Shown one piece after another: positions 51,974 through 62,715 of a DNA stretch of 64,000 nt. Position numbers and translations under genes: made by a program. The notes under the pieces were generated by a model. The model was not told where the DNA came from and did not search any database. It was given only the letters and a program-made list of their open reading frames with translations. Numbering within the stretch: the first letter of the stretch is position 1; every line of letters begins with the position of its first letter. This stretch comes from Buchnera aphidicola (Artemisaphis artemisicola) (lineage in GTDB: Bacteria > Pseudomonadota > Gammaproteobacteria > Enterobacterales > Enterobacteriaceae): assembly GCF_005082365.1 (NCBI RefSeq), contig NZ_CP034900.1:558001-622000 (forward strand), read 5' to 3'.

Positions 51974-53400
51974 TTATTTTACAAAATGTGAATATTTTAA
52001 AGTTGGTAAATTATATGGAGAAAGAACAATAGTTGCACGTGTCCCAAAAGATTTATATTTTTGAGTAGGATTATTATCATCTGTTTTTAAATCAGATAAA
52101 TTAGTAGCAACTAATTTTATTGAACCATCAACAAATGTATCAACAATATAAAGATTACGTGAATTTTTTATTTGATACTGTTGAATTTCTGGATGTTCAG
52201 AAACTAATTGAACATAAGATTGATGTAAAAAATTTTGATTTGCATATGTAGAAATTAATTTTTGAGTTTGTATATCTGGTGTAATTTTTGTGAAAGATTT
52301 CATCATTGTTTCTTTATCATTAGCAACAATTACTGTACCATCTATAATAAAAAGAGATGGATTAGAATCAGTCATGAATGATTCATCTAATTCACTAGAA
52401 AATTTTAAATTGTCATAATTTTGTTGAAAATGGTTAATTGTAGATTCAATATTACTTAACGATTTTAATTGATCAGATACTGTCCATGAATTATTTTCAA
52501 TAAAATGATTATAATATGATTTTTCAATATTTTTATTCATTCTTTTCTTAAAATCACTATCTACTTGATAAATATTTTTTCTTCCTTTCAAATCAAAATT
52601 TTCATCTACTCTTACAAAAGGATAAAAACTATCTTCGTTATTAGGTTTTGGTGTAACAGTAAGCAGATCTGGAAATGAGCTTTGAAATTCTGGATGTTGC
52701 CGATTACCATTTAATTCATTAACAATTTTTATCTTCCCTTGATATCTAATTTTTTCCATAATAGCTTTCATAAAAAGTTTAGCAGATTCAATTGTTTTTT
52801 CAAGTTCTTTAATATGTTCGGATAAAGAAACAATAGAATCAGTACTAGTATTTTCTGGTGCACTATCTGAATAAAATATTTTTTTAAATGTAGTTCCATC
52901 TAATAAATTTACAGTTTCTGTTTTAATAGATTCACAAGTTGCAACTATAGTATTTTTAACTGTATCAAAAACATCTTTAGCAATGTCTAACAGATTAATA
53001 TCAAAAAGTTTTTGATTGAATTTTTGTTTGGAAGCTTCAAGAGTGATTAAAGTAGGATTATTTAGAATTTTTTTTTCATTAATAATGAATTTTTAATTTC
53101 ATTAAGATGATCGAGGTTGATAACTTTATTTAAATGTTTTTCTAGATTATATTTTTTAAAAATATCATTCTCTGTTTGTTTTTTAATCATAATTAGAGAA
53201 TTGATATATGCATTTTCTAAATCAATAAGATCATTTTCATTTTTTAATGATGAATCAGATGCTGTGTCTAAATTGTTAGTAATATTTTTTTTAGATTTTT
53301 TTATATTATTATTTTTAGATATTTCTTGAATATTATTAACATAAAAATCTTTTTTATATGGATATTTTTGATTTGTTATATTGATATTATTAGATGACAT
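51974..53400 (-). pseudogene. lineage-specific orphan protein, one-base frameshift
   Basis: I do not recognise this product. The minus strand opens at 53400 (MSSNNINITNQKYPY) and stops after 112 codons at an A9 run (53068-53076). One extra A continues in frame (ILNNPTLITLEASKQKF) into the 265-codon frame ending at 51974, giving 475 residues in all. The protein is Asn-, Ser- and Lys-rich with no signal peptide and no membrane segment; about 150-245 looks helical or coiled coil (EHIKELEKTIESAKLF), and the C-terminal half has beta-rich stretches (PSLFIIDGTVIVAND, RATIVLSPYNLPTLKY). No E. coli counterpart exists at this site between coaD and rsmJ. Confidence 0.75.
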
Positions 53401-53588
53401 AATATTTTTATCCTTTGTTAATTTTAATTTAGATAAAATATAAATTAAATTCTAAAAATTGCTTTTATTGATTATTTTTTAATATAACGTATATTAAATA
53501 GAAATATTATAAAATAACAATTTATATTGTAAATATTTTTTTTTAAAAGTCAATTATTAATTTAAAAAAAAAATAAATAGATAAAAAC

Positions 53589-54338
53589 ATGAAAATATAT
53601 TTATCATTTAAATGTTATAACAAAAGAATATATCAATTAATTAATACACTTAATTTAGAACACGATGAAGATTCTTCTATGGCTTTGTTAATTAATGAAA
53701 ACTCGTTAGAGTTATATGATCGTGAAAATTTAAAACAAAAATCTATAAAAGTTGATTTTACTTCAAAAAAAAATAATTATAGATGCCTTCATTTTAAAAA
53801 GAAAAATGAAGTTTTATCTAGAGTTATAGGAATAAAAAAATCTTATTTTCCTGTCATATTAGATGCAACTGCAGGATTAGGTAATGATGCTTTTATTTTT
53901 TCATTTTTAGGATGCCAAGTTATCATGATAGAACGTCATCCAATAGTTGCCGCTTTGTTACAAGATGGCTTACAAAGAGGATATAAAGATAAAAAAATAG
54001 GCTTTTGGTTAAAAACAAGATTACGTTTACTAATTTGTGATAGTTTAAATATGTTGAATATACCTATGTTAAATCCAGATGTTATTTATTTAGATCCTAT
54101 GTATCCGGTTAATAAAAAAAAATCTTTGCCAAAAAAAAACATGCAATTTTTTAGAAAATTAATAGGAAACAATTGTAATTCTCAAAATTTATTAAATATT
54201 TCTAGAAAATTTGCAAAAAAAAGAGTTGTAGTAAAACGTCCTTTTTATGCAAAACCTTTATCTCAAGATCAAGTTAATTTTATAATTAAAACTAAAAATC
54301 ATCGTTTTGATATATATAATCCTTTTCAAATAAAATAG
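53589..54338 (+). CDS. rsmJ: 16S rRNA (guanine1516-N2)-methyltransferase RsmJ
   Basis: RsmJ (YhiQ) methylates G1516 of 16S rRNA. The 249 residues match E. coli (250): LNLEHDEDSSMALLI, the SAM-binding VILDATAGLGNDAFIFSFLG, VIMIERHPIVAALLQDGL, the YLDPMYP motif and the end RFDIYNPF. In E. coli it is close to pitA, as here. Confidence 0.96.
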   Translation: MKIYLSFKCYNKRIYQLINTLNLEHDEDSSMALLINENSLELYDRENLKQKSIKVDFTSKKNNYRCLHFKKKNEVLSRVIGIKKSYFPVILDATAGLGNDAFIFSFLGCQVIMIERHPIVAALLQDGLQRGYKDKKIGFWLKTRLRLLICDSLNMLNIPMLNPDVIYLDPMYPVNKKKSLPKKNMQFFRKLIGNNCNSQNLLNISRKFAKKRVVVKRPFYAKPLSQDQVNFIIKTKNHRFDIYNPFQIK

Positions 54339-54364
54339 GAGTACATACTTAATAAGTACTCCTA
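54336..54364. terminator. convergent hairpin between rsmJ and pitA
   Basis: TAGGAGTAC and GTACTCCTA form a perfect 9-bp stem with an 11-nt loop, beginning in the rsmJ stop codon and lying before the convergent pitA stop. Confidence 0.7.
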
Positions 54365-54390
54365 CAATTAATGTTAATTAAATTTATTTT

Positions 54391-55863
54391 TTATATTAAA
54401 AACAATATTATCGAATATAAAACACTAGATAATAAAATTGAAACAGGTAATGTAAGTATCCATGCTAAAGCAATGTTTTTAATAGTTTTAATTTGAATGC
54501 CATCTCCGTCAATTAACATTGTTCCTGCTACAGAAGATGAAAGAATATGTGTTGTAGAAACAGGTATACCTGTATAACTTGCTATTCCAATAGAAATAGA
54601 AGCTGTAATTTGTGCTGACATAGCTTGTGCATATGTCATGCTTTTTTTTCCTATTTTTTCACCAATAGTTACAACTATACGTTTCCATCCTATCATTGTT
54701 CCTATTGACAAAGATAAAGCAACAATTAATATTATCCACATTGGTGCGTATTCAATAGTATTCAGTATGATTTCTTTATTTTTTTTTAAAAAATGTTTAT
54801 CTTGAATATTAATGTGATTATCATTTATAATATGATCTATTGCATCAGAAATACATAATAAAAAATGACGTAACTCTAATCTTTTTTTAATACTTAAAGT
54901 ATTATAATTAAATATATTTTTTAATAATAATTTAGCTTTTTTAATATCTTTTATAGTATGAAAAAATTGATCGGTTATTATTGAATGATAAATTTTATTA
55001 TTTTTATAGTTTTTATCGGATGTATTCAAAATATGTTGTAAATAATATTTTTCTAAATTATTCAAAACATTTTTTGTATCAATTATTTCTTTCTTGTCAG
55101 CGTTTAAATTTACTGAAAAAGAAGCAGGCATAATACTTATAAGAACAAGCATTATTAATCCAATTCCTTTTTGTCCGTCATTAGCTCCATGAGCATAACT
55201 AACTCCAATAGATGATAAAATTAATGCGATTCGAATTAAAAATGGTGGTCTTTTTTTACCATCTACTTTTTTTCTCTCTAAAGGCGTCATGTGAATACGA
55301 TGAAAAGTTTTATTATCTTTTAAATAATGTCTTAATAAAAAAATTAAACTTCCAGCTATAATTAATCCAATAACAGGAGATAGTATTAAAGATAAAAAAA
55401 CATTAGTCATTTTAGGAATATTTAATGCATTTACTAAAGAAGAATTTGTAATAATTGCATTAGTTAAACCTATTCCAATGATGGCTCCAATAAGAGCATG
55501 TGAACTTGATGCAGGTAAACAAAAATACCAAGTAGATAAATTCCAAATTATAGCTGCTAGTAACATTGAAAAAATCATAGCAAGCGCGTTTTTAGAAGTA
55601 GCATTTAATAATAAATCATTTGGTAATAAATGAACAATGGCATAAGCAACAGTTAAACCTCCTAGTAAAACTCCTAAAAAATTAAATACACCAGACATTA
55701 TGACCGAAGTATACGCAGACATAGCTCGAGTATATATTAAAGTAGATACCGCATTTGCTGTATCATGAAAACCATTGATAGCTTCGTAAAATAAAATAAA
55801 TAATAAAGCTAAAAAAACCAACAAACTATGATTCAAATCAGAATAAGAAAATAAATATAGCAT
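54391..55863 (-). CDS. pitA: low-affinity phosphate transporter PitA
   Basis: PitA takes up metal-phosphate with protons. The 490 residues (E. coli 499) have about ten hydrophobic segments in two homologous halves. Each half carries the family signature: [11 protein letters not shown] near residue 31 and [12 protein letters not shown] near 222. A hydrophilic middle loop separates the halves (about 255-365). It may be the main phosphate route if the Pst system is missing, which cannot be judged from this window. Confidence 0.96.
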   Translation of the reverse strand: MLYLFSYSDLNHSLLVFLALLFILFYEAINGFHDTANAVSTLIYTRAMSAYTSVIMSGVFNFLGVLLGGLTVAYAIVHLLPNDLLLNATSKNALAMIFSMLLAAIIWNLSTWYFCLPASSSHALIGAIIGIGLTNAIITNSSLVNALNIPKMTNVFLSLILSPVIGLIIAGSLIFLLRHYLKDNKTFHRIHMTPLERKKVDGKKRPPFLIRIALILSSIGVSYAHGANDGQKGIGLIMLVLISIMPASFSVNLNADKKEIIDTKNVLNNLEKYYLQHILNTSDKNYKNNKIYHSIITDQFFHTIKDIKKAKLLLKNIFNYNTLSIKKRLELRHFLLCISDAIDHIINDNHINIQDKHFLKKNKEIILNTIEYAPMWIILIVALSLSIGTMIGWKRIVVTIGEKIGKKSMTYAQAMSAQITASISIGIASYTGIPVSTTHILSSSVAGTMLIDGDGIQIKTIKNIALAWILTLPVSILLSSVLYSIILFLI

Positions 55864-55993
55864 AATCTTTAAGCCATTTTGATGAATTGAACTAAGTTTA
55901 TTATCTGTGAGAAACTATGTTTGAGGAAAGAAAAATATAAATTATATTTTATATAAATACAATTTATTTTTAAATCAAATAAAAAATCTTATT

Positions 55994-57211
55994 TTATGAA
56001 TTGATTTTTTTTAATGTATAAGACAAAATAATTCCTATAAATAACATAATTATAATAAAAATAGAAATACCAGGCCACTTTAAATAAAACCAAAAAAAAC
56101 CTCCAAATGTACCAAAAACACTCGAACCTAAATAATAAAAAAATAAGTATAAAGAAGTAGCTTGTACTTTAGCAGTATTAGTATGTGAACCTATCCAACT
56201 ACTTGCAGTAGAATGAGATGCAAAAAAACCACTAGAAAATATTATTAAACCTAATATTATTATTAATAATTGATTATATTGTGTTATAAAAACACCTATT
56301 ATCATTAATAAAATCGATGCAATTAAAATATCATTTCGATGGTATTTCTCAATTAATATTCCAGCTTTAGGAGAACTATAAACTCCAGTTAAATAAATAA
56401 TAGAAAGGAATCCTATACTAGAATGGCATAAAAAAAATGGTTCTAATATCAAACGATAACCAATATAATTAAAAACAGTTACAAAACTACCCATTAATAT
56501 AAAACCTAATAAAAATAATATTAACAGTGCTGGTTTTTTTAATTGCAAGAAAAAAAGATGTAAAAAATTACGAAAATTAATAGGAATAGAACAAAAATTT
56601 TTAGATTTTGGTAAAAAATATAAAAAAAAACAAGATGATATTAGTGAAAATAAACCAATTATTAATAATGCAACATGCCAAGAAAATTTTTCAGTTATAA
56701 TACTAGTCAAGAGTCTTCCTGAACATCCACCAATAGTGTTTCCACTAATATACAAACCCATACATAAAGACAATGAGTTAGGATGAATTTCTTCACTAAT
56801 GTACGTCATAGCCACAGTAACAACACCACTTAATGCTAAACCAGTTAAAGAACGTATTAAAACAATACTTGTCCAACTACTCATCATAGAACATATAATA
56901 GTTAACAGAGTGGCTATAATTAAAGAAGCAGACATAATTATTTTTCGACCAATTACATCAGATAATGGTCCAGTAAATAACATTCCTAATGCCATAGTTA
57001 CAGTTGCAGCAGAAAGAGATAAACTGCTTTCTGCAGGAGTTAAATAAAATTGTTTAGAAAAAATTGGCAAAATAGATTGCACACAATATAAAATAGAAAA
57101 TGTAGAAAATCCACCTGCAAAAAGAGCTAAAATGACTTGATGAAATTCTTTTGTATTTTTTTTGATATATTGTTTTTTTAACGTTTTGTATTTATGTTTT
57201 AATAAAATCAA
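55994..57211 (-). CDS. ynfM: MFS transporter, YnfM-like
   Basis: The 405-residue inner-membrane protein has 12 hydrophobic segments and the major-facilitator motif GPLSDVIGRK between helices 2 and 3 (near residue 82). It is most like E. coli YnfM, an arabinose/drug-efflux-family member with unknown substrate. A cytoplasmic loop near residues 200-215 divides the two halves. The gene does not occupy its E. coli location. The substrate could be an amino acid or sugar exchanged with the host; nothing in the sequence decides this. Confidence 0.85.
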   Translation of the reverse strand: MILLKHKYKTLKKQYIKKNTKEFHQVILALFAGGFSTFSILYCVQSILPIFSKQFYLTPAESSLSLSAATVTMALGMLFTGPLSDVIGRKIIMSASLIIATLLTIICSMMSSWTSIVLIRSLTGLALSGVVTVAMTYISEEIHPNSLSLCMGLYISGNTIGGCSGRLLTSIITEKFSWHVALLIIGLFSLISSCFFLYFLPKSKNFCSIPINFRNFLHLFFLQLKKPALLILFLLGFILMGSFVTVFNYIGYRLILEPFFLCHSSIGFLSIIYLTGVYSSPKAGILIEKYHRNDILIASILLMIIGVFITQYNQLLIIILGLIIFSSGFFASHSTASSWIGSHTNTAKVQATSLYLFFYYLGSSVFGTFGGFFWFYLKWPGISIFIIIMLFIGIILSYTLKKINS

Positions 57212-57241
57212 AATATATCCTCTTTTTCAGTAAAATAATTT

Positions 57242-58096
57242 TTATATATGTATATAACCATCATAAATAAGTTCTGCAGGACCTATCATATAAAGAGGAT
57301 ATCCAAAACCTTTCCATTGTATAATTAATTTTCCACCTAACAATTCTACTTCAACATTATTAGAAAGAATTTTTTGTGCTATACCAATTGCAACTGCTGC
57401 ACAAGCACCACTACCACATGATTGCGTTTCACCTACATCACGTTCGTATACTCTTAATTTAATATAATTTTTATTTACAACTTGCATAAAACCTACATTA
57501 ATTTTTTTTGGAAAAATTGAATTTTTTTCTATATTTTTACCAATAATTTTTACTGGAGCATTTTTAATGCATTCTACTTTAATAACACAATGAGGATTTC
57601 CAATAGAAACTAAACTACAAATTAAATTTTCATCAATAAGTGTTATAGAAAATTTATTATTTAATATAATATTAGACAATAATAATTTATAATATGTAAA
57701 ATCAGGTTCATTCATATTAACTTTAATCATATTATGAGATATAAACTCTATGATTAATGGTTTTGTTTTTGTACTAACACAAATTTTTTTTTTATTAGTC
57801 AAACCTTTTAATAATAAAAAAAGACCAAAGCATCTTGCACCATTACCACATTGTTCTACTTCATTTCCATTAGAATTAAAAATTCGATAATGAAAGTCAA
57901 ATGCAACATTATTTGATTTTTCTACTAATAATAATTGATCAAAACCAATTCCAGTATGTCGATTAGATAATTTTTTTATTGTTGAAGAAGATAAAAAAAA
58001 ACTATTTTTTATACAATTGATAATTATAAAATCATTTCCTAAACCATGCATTTTAGAAAAATTAATTTTTTTTTTATTTCTATAAGATAAATTCAT
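57242..58096 (-). CDS. dapF: diaminopimelate epimerase
   Basis: DapF converts LL- to meso-diaminopimelate, used for lysine and for peptidoglycan. The 284 residues match E. coli (274) plus a ten-residue N-terminal extension before [11 protein letters not shown]. Both catalytic cysteines are present, in QCGNGARCF and [10 protein letters not shown]. It is divergent from cyaY, as in E. coli with yifL and cyaA removed nearby. Lysine supply to the aphid depends on it. Confidence 0.98.
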   Translation of the reverse strand: MNLSYRNKKKINFSKMHGLGNDFIIINCIKNSFFLSSSTIKKLSNRHTGIGFDQLLLVEKSNNVAFDFHYRIFNSNGNEVEQCGNGARCFGLFLLLKGLTNKKKICVSTKTKPLIIEFISHNMIKVNMNEPDFTYYKLLLSNIILNNKFSITLIDENLICSLVSIGNPHCVIKVECIKNAPVKIIGKNIEKNSIFPKKINVGFMQVVNKNYIKLRVYERDVGETQSCGSGACAAVAIGIAQKILSNNVEVELLGGKLIIQWKGFGYPLYMIGPAELIYDGYIHI

Positions 58097-58297
58097 GTTT
58101 TTCCTGAATAATCATTTAATAATTTTAGAAAATATTTATTTTTAATATTAAATATAAGAATTTATTAAGATTAATTACAAATTTGATTAATATTATTAAA
58201 TCTGATATTTAAATAAGAGTATACTTATTATATACAAAGTTAATTATTTTTGTTTTTATAATTTGTTATAATAAAAATTAACAATCAAGGGTATTTT

Positions 58298-58630
58298 ATG
58301 AAAAAAAAAAGTAATAATTTTTATATGTTAGTAAACAACTTATTTCTAAAAATAGAAGATAATTTAAATTTATATGATAATGAAATTGATATTGATTATG
58401 AAATTCAAGATTATGTCATGACTATCACTTTTTCAAAAGGCAATGTAATTATTATTAATAAACAAGAATCATTAAAACAAATTTGGTTAGCTACAACATT
58501 AAATGGATATCACTTTAATTACAAGAAAAATAAATGGATTTGTAATCGTACTAATAAGAATTTTTGGGAAATATTTCAAAATGCATGTTCTCTTCAATCT
58601 AATAAAAATTTAATTTTTTATGATAATTAA
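58298..58630 (+). CDS. cyaY: frataxin-like protein CyaY
   Basis: CyaY binds iron and modulates Fe-S cluster assembly by IscS. The 110 residues match E. coli (106): acidic N-terminal helix ([18 protein letters not shown]), the beta sheet with [17 protein letters not shown], and the [13 protein letters not shown] motif. It sits upstream of hemCD with the adenylate cyclase gene, its neighbour in E. coli, missing. Confidence 0.96.
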   Translation: MKKKSNNFYMLVNNLFLKIEDNLNLYDNEIDIDYEIQDYVMTITFSKGNVIIINKQESLKQIWLATTLNGYHFNYKKNKWICNRTNKNFWEIFQNACSLQSNKNLIFYDN

Positions 58631-58687
58631 TATTTATTAAAAATAAAAATTTTCTATATATAAATAAAAAAATATATCCATGTTCAT

Positions 58688-59644
58688 ATGAATCGTAATA
58701 TGAAAAACAAAACGTTAAGAATTGCGACTAGAAAAAGTCCTTTAGCTTTAGAGCAAACTAAATATGTTCAAAAAAAAATATTATCTTTATATCCAAATTT
58801 AAATATAAAATTAGTTCCCATCGTTACTCATGGAGATAATATTCTAAATAAATCTCTCTCAAAAATTGGTGGAAAAGGATTATTTATTAAAGAATTGGAA
58901 CTAGCTCTTCTTGAAAACAAAGCAGATATTGCTATTCATTCAATGAAAGATCTTCCAGTAAAAATTACAAAAGAACTATGTTTAGTTAGTATATGTAAAA
59001 GAGGAAATGCTTTAGATACATTAGTATCAAATCATTATCAATCAATTAATCAATTACCTAAAGGTGCAATAATTGGTACGTCTAGCTTAAGAAGACAATG
59101 TCAATTAATCACTTATCGACCAGATTTAATTGTTTCTCCTTTACGAGGTAACATAGAGACAAGAATAGCTAAATTAGATGCAGGACAATATGATGCAATT
59201 ATTTTAGCTACAGAAGGATTAAATCGATTAAGTTTAAAACATAGAATTACTCAAATAATACCTGCAGAATTATCTCTTCCTTCATGTGGTCAAGGTGCTA
59301 TTGGTATCCAATCTAGAATACATGATAAAAATGTTTTATTTTTTTTATCTCGTCTTAATCATATTAATACTTTTATTGAAATTAATGCAGAAAGAGCTTT
59401 TTGTCGAAAATTAGAATCAGGATGTCAAATTCCTATTGGAAGCTATGCTATTTTAAAAAAAAATAAAATTTGGCTTAGAGGATTAGTAGGATCTCCTAAT
59501 GGTAAAATAATATTAAAAGGAGAAAGAACAGGTTTGTGTGATACAGGAGAAATAATGGGATATTCATTAGCTGATGAATTATTAAAAAATGGAGCTAAAA
59601 GTATTCTTAAAAATCTTTATTTAAAATCATCTTATTACATATGA
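58688..59644 (+). CDS. hemC: porphobilinogen deaminase
   Basis: HemC joins four porphobilinogens into hydroxymethylbilane. The 318 residues match E. coli (313). The N-terminal [14 protein letters not shown], the IHSMKDLPV and [11 protein letters not shown] substrate loops, [12 protein letters not shown], and the dipyrromethane cofactor cysteine in [12 protein letters not shown] are intact. A second ATG at codon 5 (58700) gives the E. coli length and may be the real start. Its TGA overlaps the hemD ATG by four bases (ATGA), a sign of translational coupling. Confidence 0.97.
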   Translation: MNRNMKNKTLRIATRKSPLALEQTKYVQKKILSLYPNLNIKLVPIVTHGDNILNKSLSKIGGKGLFIKELELALLENKADIAIHSMKDLPVKITKELCLVSICKRGNALDTLVSNHYQSINQLPKGAIIGTSSLRRQCQLITYRPDLIVSPLRGNIETRIAKLDAGQYDAIILATEGLNRLSLKHRITQIIPAELSLPSCGQGAIGIQSRIHDKNVLFFLSRLNHINTFIEINAERAFCRKLESGCQIPIGSYAILKKNKIWLRGLVGSPNGKIILKGERTGLCDTGEIMGYSLADELLKNGAKSILKNLYLKSSYYI

Positions 59645-60398
59645 AAATATTAGTGATGCGTCCTTCTCCTGTAGGAGAAGAATTAGTAAAAAATTTAAAT
59701 AATATAGGTATACCTGCTTGGCATTTTGCTTTATTTGATTTTTATCCAAGTTTTAGTTCAATTAGTTTATCAAAAAAAATAAATGAATTATATAAATCAA
59801 ATATTATTTTAGTTTTTTCCAAACAAGCTGTTTATTATACAAATATTTATTTAATTAATAACAATTTAACATGGCCAACTGGTCCTCGATATTATGCTAT
59901 TGGTAAAAAAACAGCTTTTCTTTTATATAAAACTATTAAAAAAAAATTATTTTTCCTAAAAACAAAGAAAATAGTGAAGGTTTATTAACGATTTTAAATA
60001 AACATAAATTACAAAATAATAAAATTGTTTTATTACAAGGAGAAAACGGAAGAAAATTAATAGAAAAAAATTTAAAAAATAAAGGTTTAAAAATTTCTGT
60101 AATAGAATGTTATAAGAGAGTTTTAAAAAATGTAAATGGAAATATAGAGACAAAAAAATGGCGTTCATATGAAATTAATACTTTAATAGTAACAAGTAGT
60201 GAAATACTATATCAATTAAAAAATATTATTTCTAAGAAAAATCAAATTGATTGGTTATTGAAATGCAAGATTTTTGTTGTTGGAAAAAGATTATTTCAAA
60301 TAGCAAAAGAATTAGGTTGGAAAGATATAATTGTTTTGAATAATGCAAATAATGCATCTTTTTTTAAAACAATTAAAAAAATGTATTTCAAAAGTTAA
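59641..60398 (+). pseudogene. hemD: hemD, uroporphyrinogen-III synthase, one-base frameshift
   Basis: HemD closes hydroxymethylbilane to uroporphyrinogen III. The frame starts well ([16 protein letters not shown]) but stops after 115 codons just past an A9 run (59938-59946). One extra A gives IIFPKNKENSEGLLTILNKH and then an uninterrupted frame to 60398, matching the C-terminal half of E. coli HemD (GENGRKLIEKNLKNKG, ELGWKDIIV), about 252 residues; E. coli has 246. Only this one disruption is seen. hemC upstream is intact, so heme production turns on whether this shift is real or rescued. Confidence 0.9.
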
Positions 60399-60402
60399 TT
60401 TT

Positions 60403-60479
60403 TGGTCGGCGAAAGAGGATTTGAACCTCTGACCTACTGGTCCCAAACCAGTTGCGCTACCAAGCTGCGCTATTCGCCG
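60403..60479 (-). tRNA. tRNA-Pro (TGG)
   Basis: The minus strand reads CGGCGAATAGCGCAGCTTGG at the start; the anticodon loop TTTGGGA gives TGG, decoding CCN with modification. CCA is encoded. In E. coli the argX-hisR-leuT-proM cluster has tRNA-Leu between His and Pro; leuT is missing here. Confidence 0.97.
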
Positions 60480-60498
60480 TTTTTATAAATATATTTTT

Positions 60499-60575
60499 TG
60501 GGGTGGCTAATGGGATTCGAACCCATGACCACTGGAATCACAATCCAGCACTCTACCAACTGAGCTATAGCCACC
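60499..60575 (-). tRNA. tRNA-His (GTG)
   Basis: The anticodon loop TTGTGAT gives GTG. The extra 5' G (G-1) typical of tRNA-His faces the C discriminator, and CCA is encoded. It matches E. coli hisR nearly base for base. Confidence 0.97.
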
Positions 60576-60609
60576 ACAAATAAAAAAATATTTTTACTAC
60601 TGATACATA

Positions 60610-60683
60610 TGCGCTCGACAGGATTTGAACCTGACACCTCTACCTTCGGAGGGTAGTGCTCTATCCAAATGAGCTACGAGCGC
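60610..60683 (-). tRNA. tRNA-Arg (CCG)
   Basis: Acceptor GCGCTCG pairs with CGAGCGC; the anticodon loop CTCCGAA gives CCG, for the rare codon CGG. CCA is not encoded: an A discriminator is followed by TAT. It corresponds to E. coli argX and leads the Arg-His-Pro transcription unit. Confidence 0.95.
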
Positions 60684-60871
60684 ATTAATATAACAAGTTA
60701 GATTTTAAGATTAATCATCTTGAATGTCCAGCTTTTTTTTATAGAAATTTAAACAAAATAATGTTGTTACAGTTAATTATAATTGTTTTTATTTCAAAAA
60801 TAAAATATTATAAATTATTTTAGTAAGATAATTTATATGTTATTAATTTATAATATAAATTTTTTAAATAT

Positions 60872-62131
60872 TTATGAACGTTTCATCATATCAAAAAATT
60901 CATCATTAGTTTTAGTCATTGAAAGTTTATTTAACAAAAATTCCATTGCATCAATTTCACTCATAGGATGAATAATTTTTCTAAGAATCCACATTTTTTG
61001 AAGTTCATCTGGTAAAGTCAATAGTTCTTCTTTTCTTGTTCCAGATCTATTATAATCAATAGCTGGAAAAACACGTTTTTCTGCAATTTTTCTAGATAAC
61101 GGTAATTCCATATTACCTGTTCCTTTAAATTCTTCATAAATAACTTCATCCATTTTCGAACCTGTATCTATTAAAGCAGTTGCAATAATTGTTAAACTTC
61201 CTCCTTCTTCCACATTACGCGCAGCTCCAAAAAAACGTTTAGGTCTATGCAATGCATTAGCATCAACGCCTCCCGTTAAAACTTTTCCTGATGCTGGTAC
61301 TACTGTGTTATAAGCACGTGCTAAACGAGTAATTGAATCTAGTAAAATAATAACATCTTTTTTATGTTCTACTAATCTTTTAGCTTTTTCGATTACCATT
61401 TCGGCTACTTGAACATGTCTTGAGGCAGGTTCATCAAAAGTAGATGCTACCACTTCTCCTTTAACCAATCTTTGCATTTCAGTTACTTCTTCTGGTCTTT
61501 CATCAATTAATAAAACCATTAAAACACATTCTGGATGATTGTATGCAATACTTTGTGCAATATTTTGAAGTAATATTGTTTTTCCAGCTTTTGGAGGAGC
61601 TACAATTAATCCTCTTTGTCCTCTTCCGATAGGAGAGGCTAAATCTAATACTCTTGCTGTTAAATCTTCAGTTGAACCATTTCCACGTTCCATTCTTAAT
61701 CTAGAATTAGCATGTAACGGTGTTAAATTTTCAAATAATATTTTACTTCTTGCATTTTCAGGTTTATCATAATTGACTTCATTGACTTTAAGTAGAGCAA
61801 AATATCTTTCACCTTCTTTTGGAGGTCTTATTTTTCCAGAAATAGTATCACCTGTTCGTAAATTAAATCTACGAATTTGACTAGGAGAAACATAAATATC
61901 ATCAGGACCAGCTAAATAAGAACTATCAGCAGAACGTAAAAAGCCAAATCCATCTTGTAGTATTTCTAAAACACCGTCTCCAAATATATCTTCTCCACTT
62001 TTTGCATGTTGTTTAAGGATGGCAAAAATAATATCTTGTTTACGCATACGCGCTAAATTTTCCAACCCCATTTTTTCACCAAGAGTAATTAATTCAGAAA
62101 CTGGTAGATTTTTAAGTGCGGTAAGATTCAT
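60872..62131 (-). CDS. rho: transcription termination factor Rho
   Basis: Rho is the hexameric RNA translocase that ends transcription. The 419 residues equal E. coli. The N-terminal helical and cold-shock RNA-binding parts ([19 protein letters not shown]), Walker [13 protein letters not shown], Walker [17 protein letters not shown], the Q loop (TGGVDANA) and R loop regions are complete. It follows trxA on the same strand as in E. coli; the short leader peptide gene rhoL was not recognised in the 113-bp gap. Confidence 0.98.
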   Translation of the reverse strand: MNLTALKNLPVSELITLGEKMGLENLARMRKQDIIFAILKQHAKSGEDIFGDGVLEILQDGFGFLRSADSSYLAGPDDIYVSPSQIRRFNLRTGDTISGKIRPPKEGERYFALLKVNEVNYDKPENARSKILFENLTPLHANSRLRMERGNGSTEDLTARVLDLASPIGRGQRGLIVAPPKAGKTILLQNIAQSIAYNHPECVLMVLLIDERPEEVTEMQRLVKGEVVASTFDEPASRHVQVAEMVIEKAKRLVEHKKDVIILLDSITRLARAYNTVVPASGKVLTGGVDANALHRPKRFFGAARNVEEGGSLTIIATALIDTGSKMDEVIYEEFKGTGNMELPLSRKIAEKRVFPAIDYNRSGTRKEELLTLPDELQKMWILRKIIHPMSEIDAMEFLLNKLSMTKTNDEFFDMMKRS

Positions 62132-62244
62132 AATGGTGGGTTCTTAGTAAAATCGGGGTAAATCTCGAAATAATAATTATTATATATTTTTAAAATTTAT
62201 TATTAAATTTTGAATTAAATTTTTATATTTTTATTAACATAGTA

Positions 62245-62574
62245 TTAATTAATATTCTCGTCTAAAAATTCTTTAAGTTGTAATTTAGAAATTGCTCCAA
62301 CTTTAGTAGCAAGAATAGCACCGTTATGAAAAAGTAATAATGTAGGAATACTTCTAATAGAATACATTGGAGCAATATTGGGATTTTTTTCAATATTTAA
62401 TTTTCCAAAAACAATATTTTTATTAGAATATTCTTCTGCTATTTCTTCTAAAATAGGAGCTAAAATTTTACAAGGATTACACCATTCAGCCCAAAAATCT
62501 ACCAAAAAAAAACATTTTGATTTTAAAACTTTTTCTTCAAAATTTTGATTCGTTAGTTCAATTAATTTATTCAT
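62245..62574 (-). CDS. trxA: thioredoxin with a CNPC active site
   Basis: TrxA is the general disulfide reductant. The start is taken as [17 protein letters not shown], the family length (109 residues); the frame to 62592 adds six residues. The fold is intact, with [17 protein letters not shown], the cis-proline in [10 protein letters not shown], and [19 protein letters not shown]. The motif is WCNPC, where E. coli has WCGPC: the codon is AAT, not a reading artefact. It lies upstream of rho as in E. coli; rhlB and gpp between it and rep are missing. Confidence 0.97.
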   Translation of the reverse strand: MNKLIELTNQNFEEKVLKSKCFFLVDFWAEWCNPCKILAPILEEIAEEYSNKNIVFGKLNIEKNPNIAPMYSIRSIPTLLLFHNGAILATKVGAISKLQLKEFLDENIN

Positions 62575-62715
62575 TGTAATATATTTGCTCAATATGAAAA
62601 TTTAAAATAAATATAAGTTTTATTCATATGCAATTTAAAAGTGCATTGCTATGATAATATCATTTTTATTTTTTTTTTTAAACTAAATTTAAAAAATTTT
62701 ATTAAAAATAATTTT

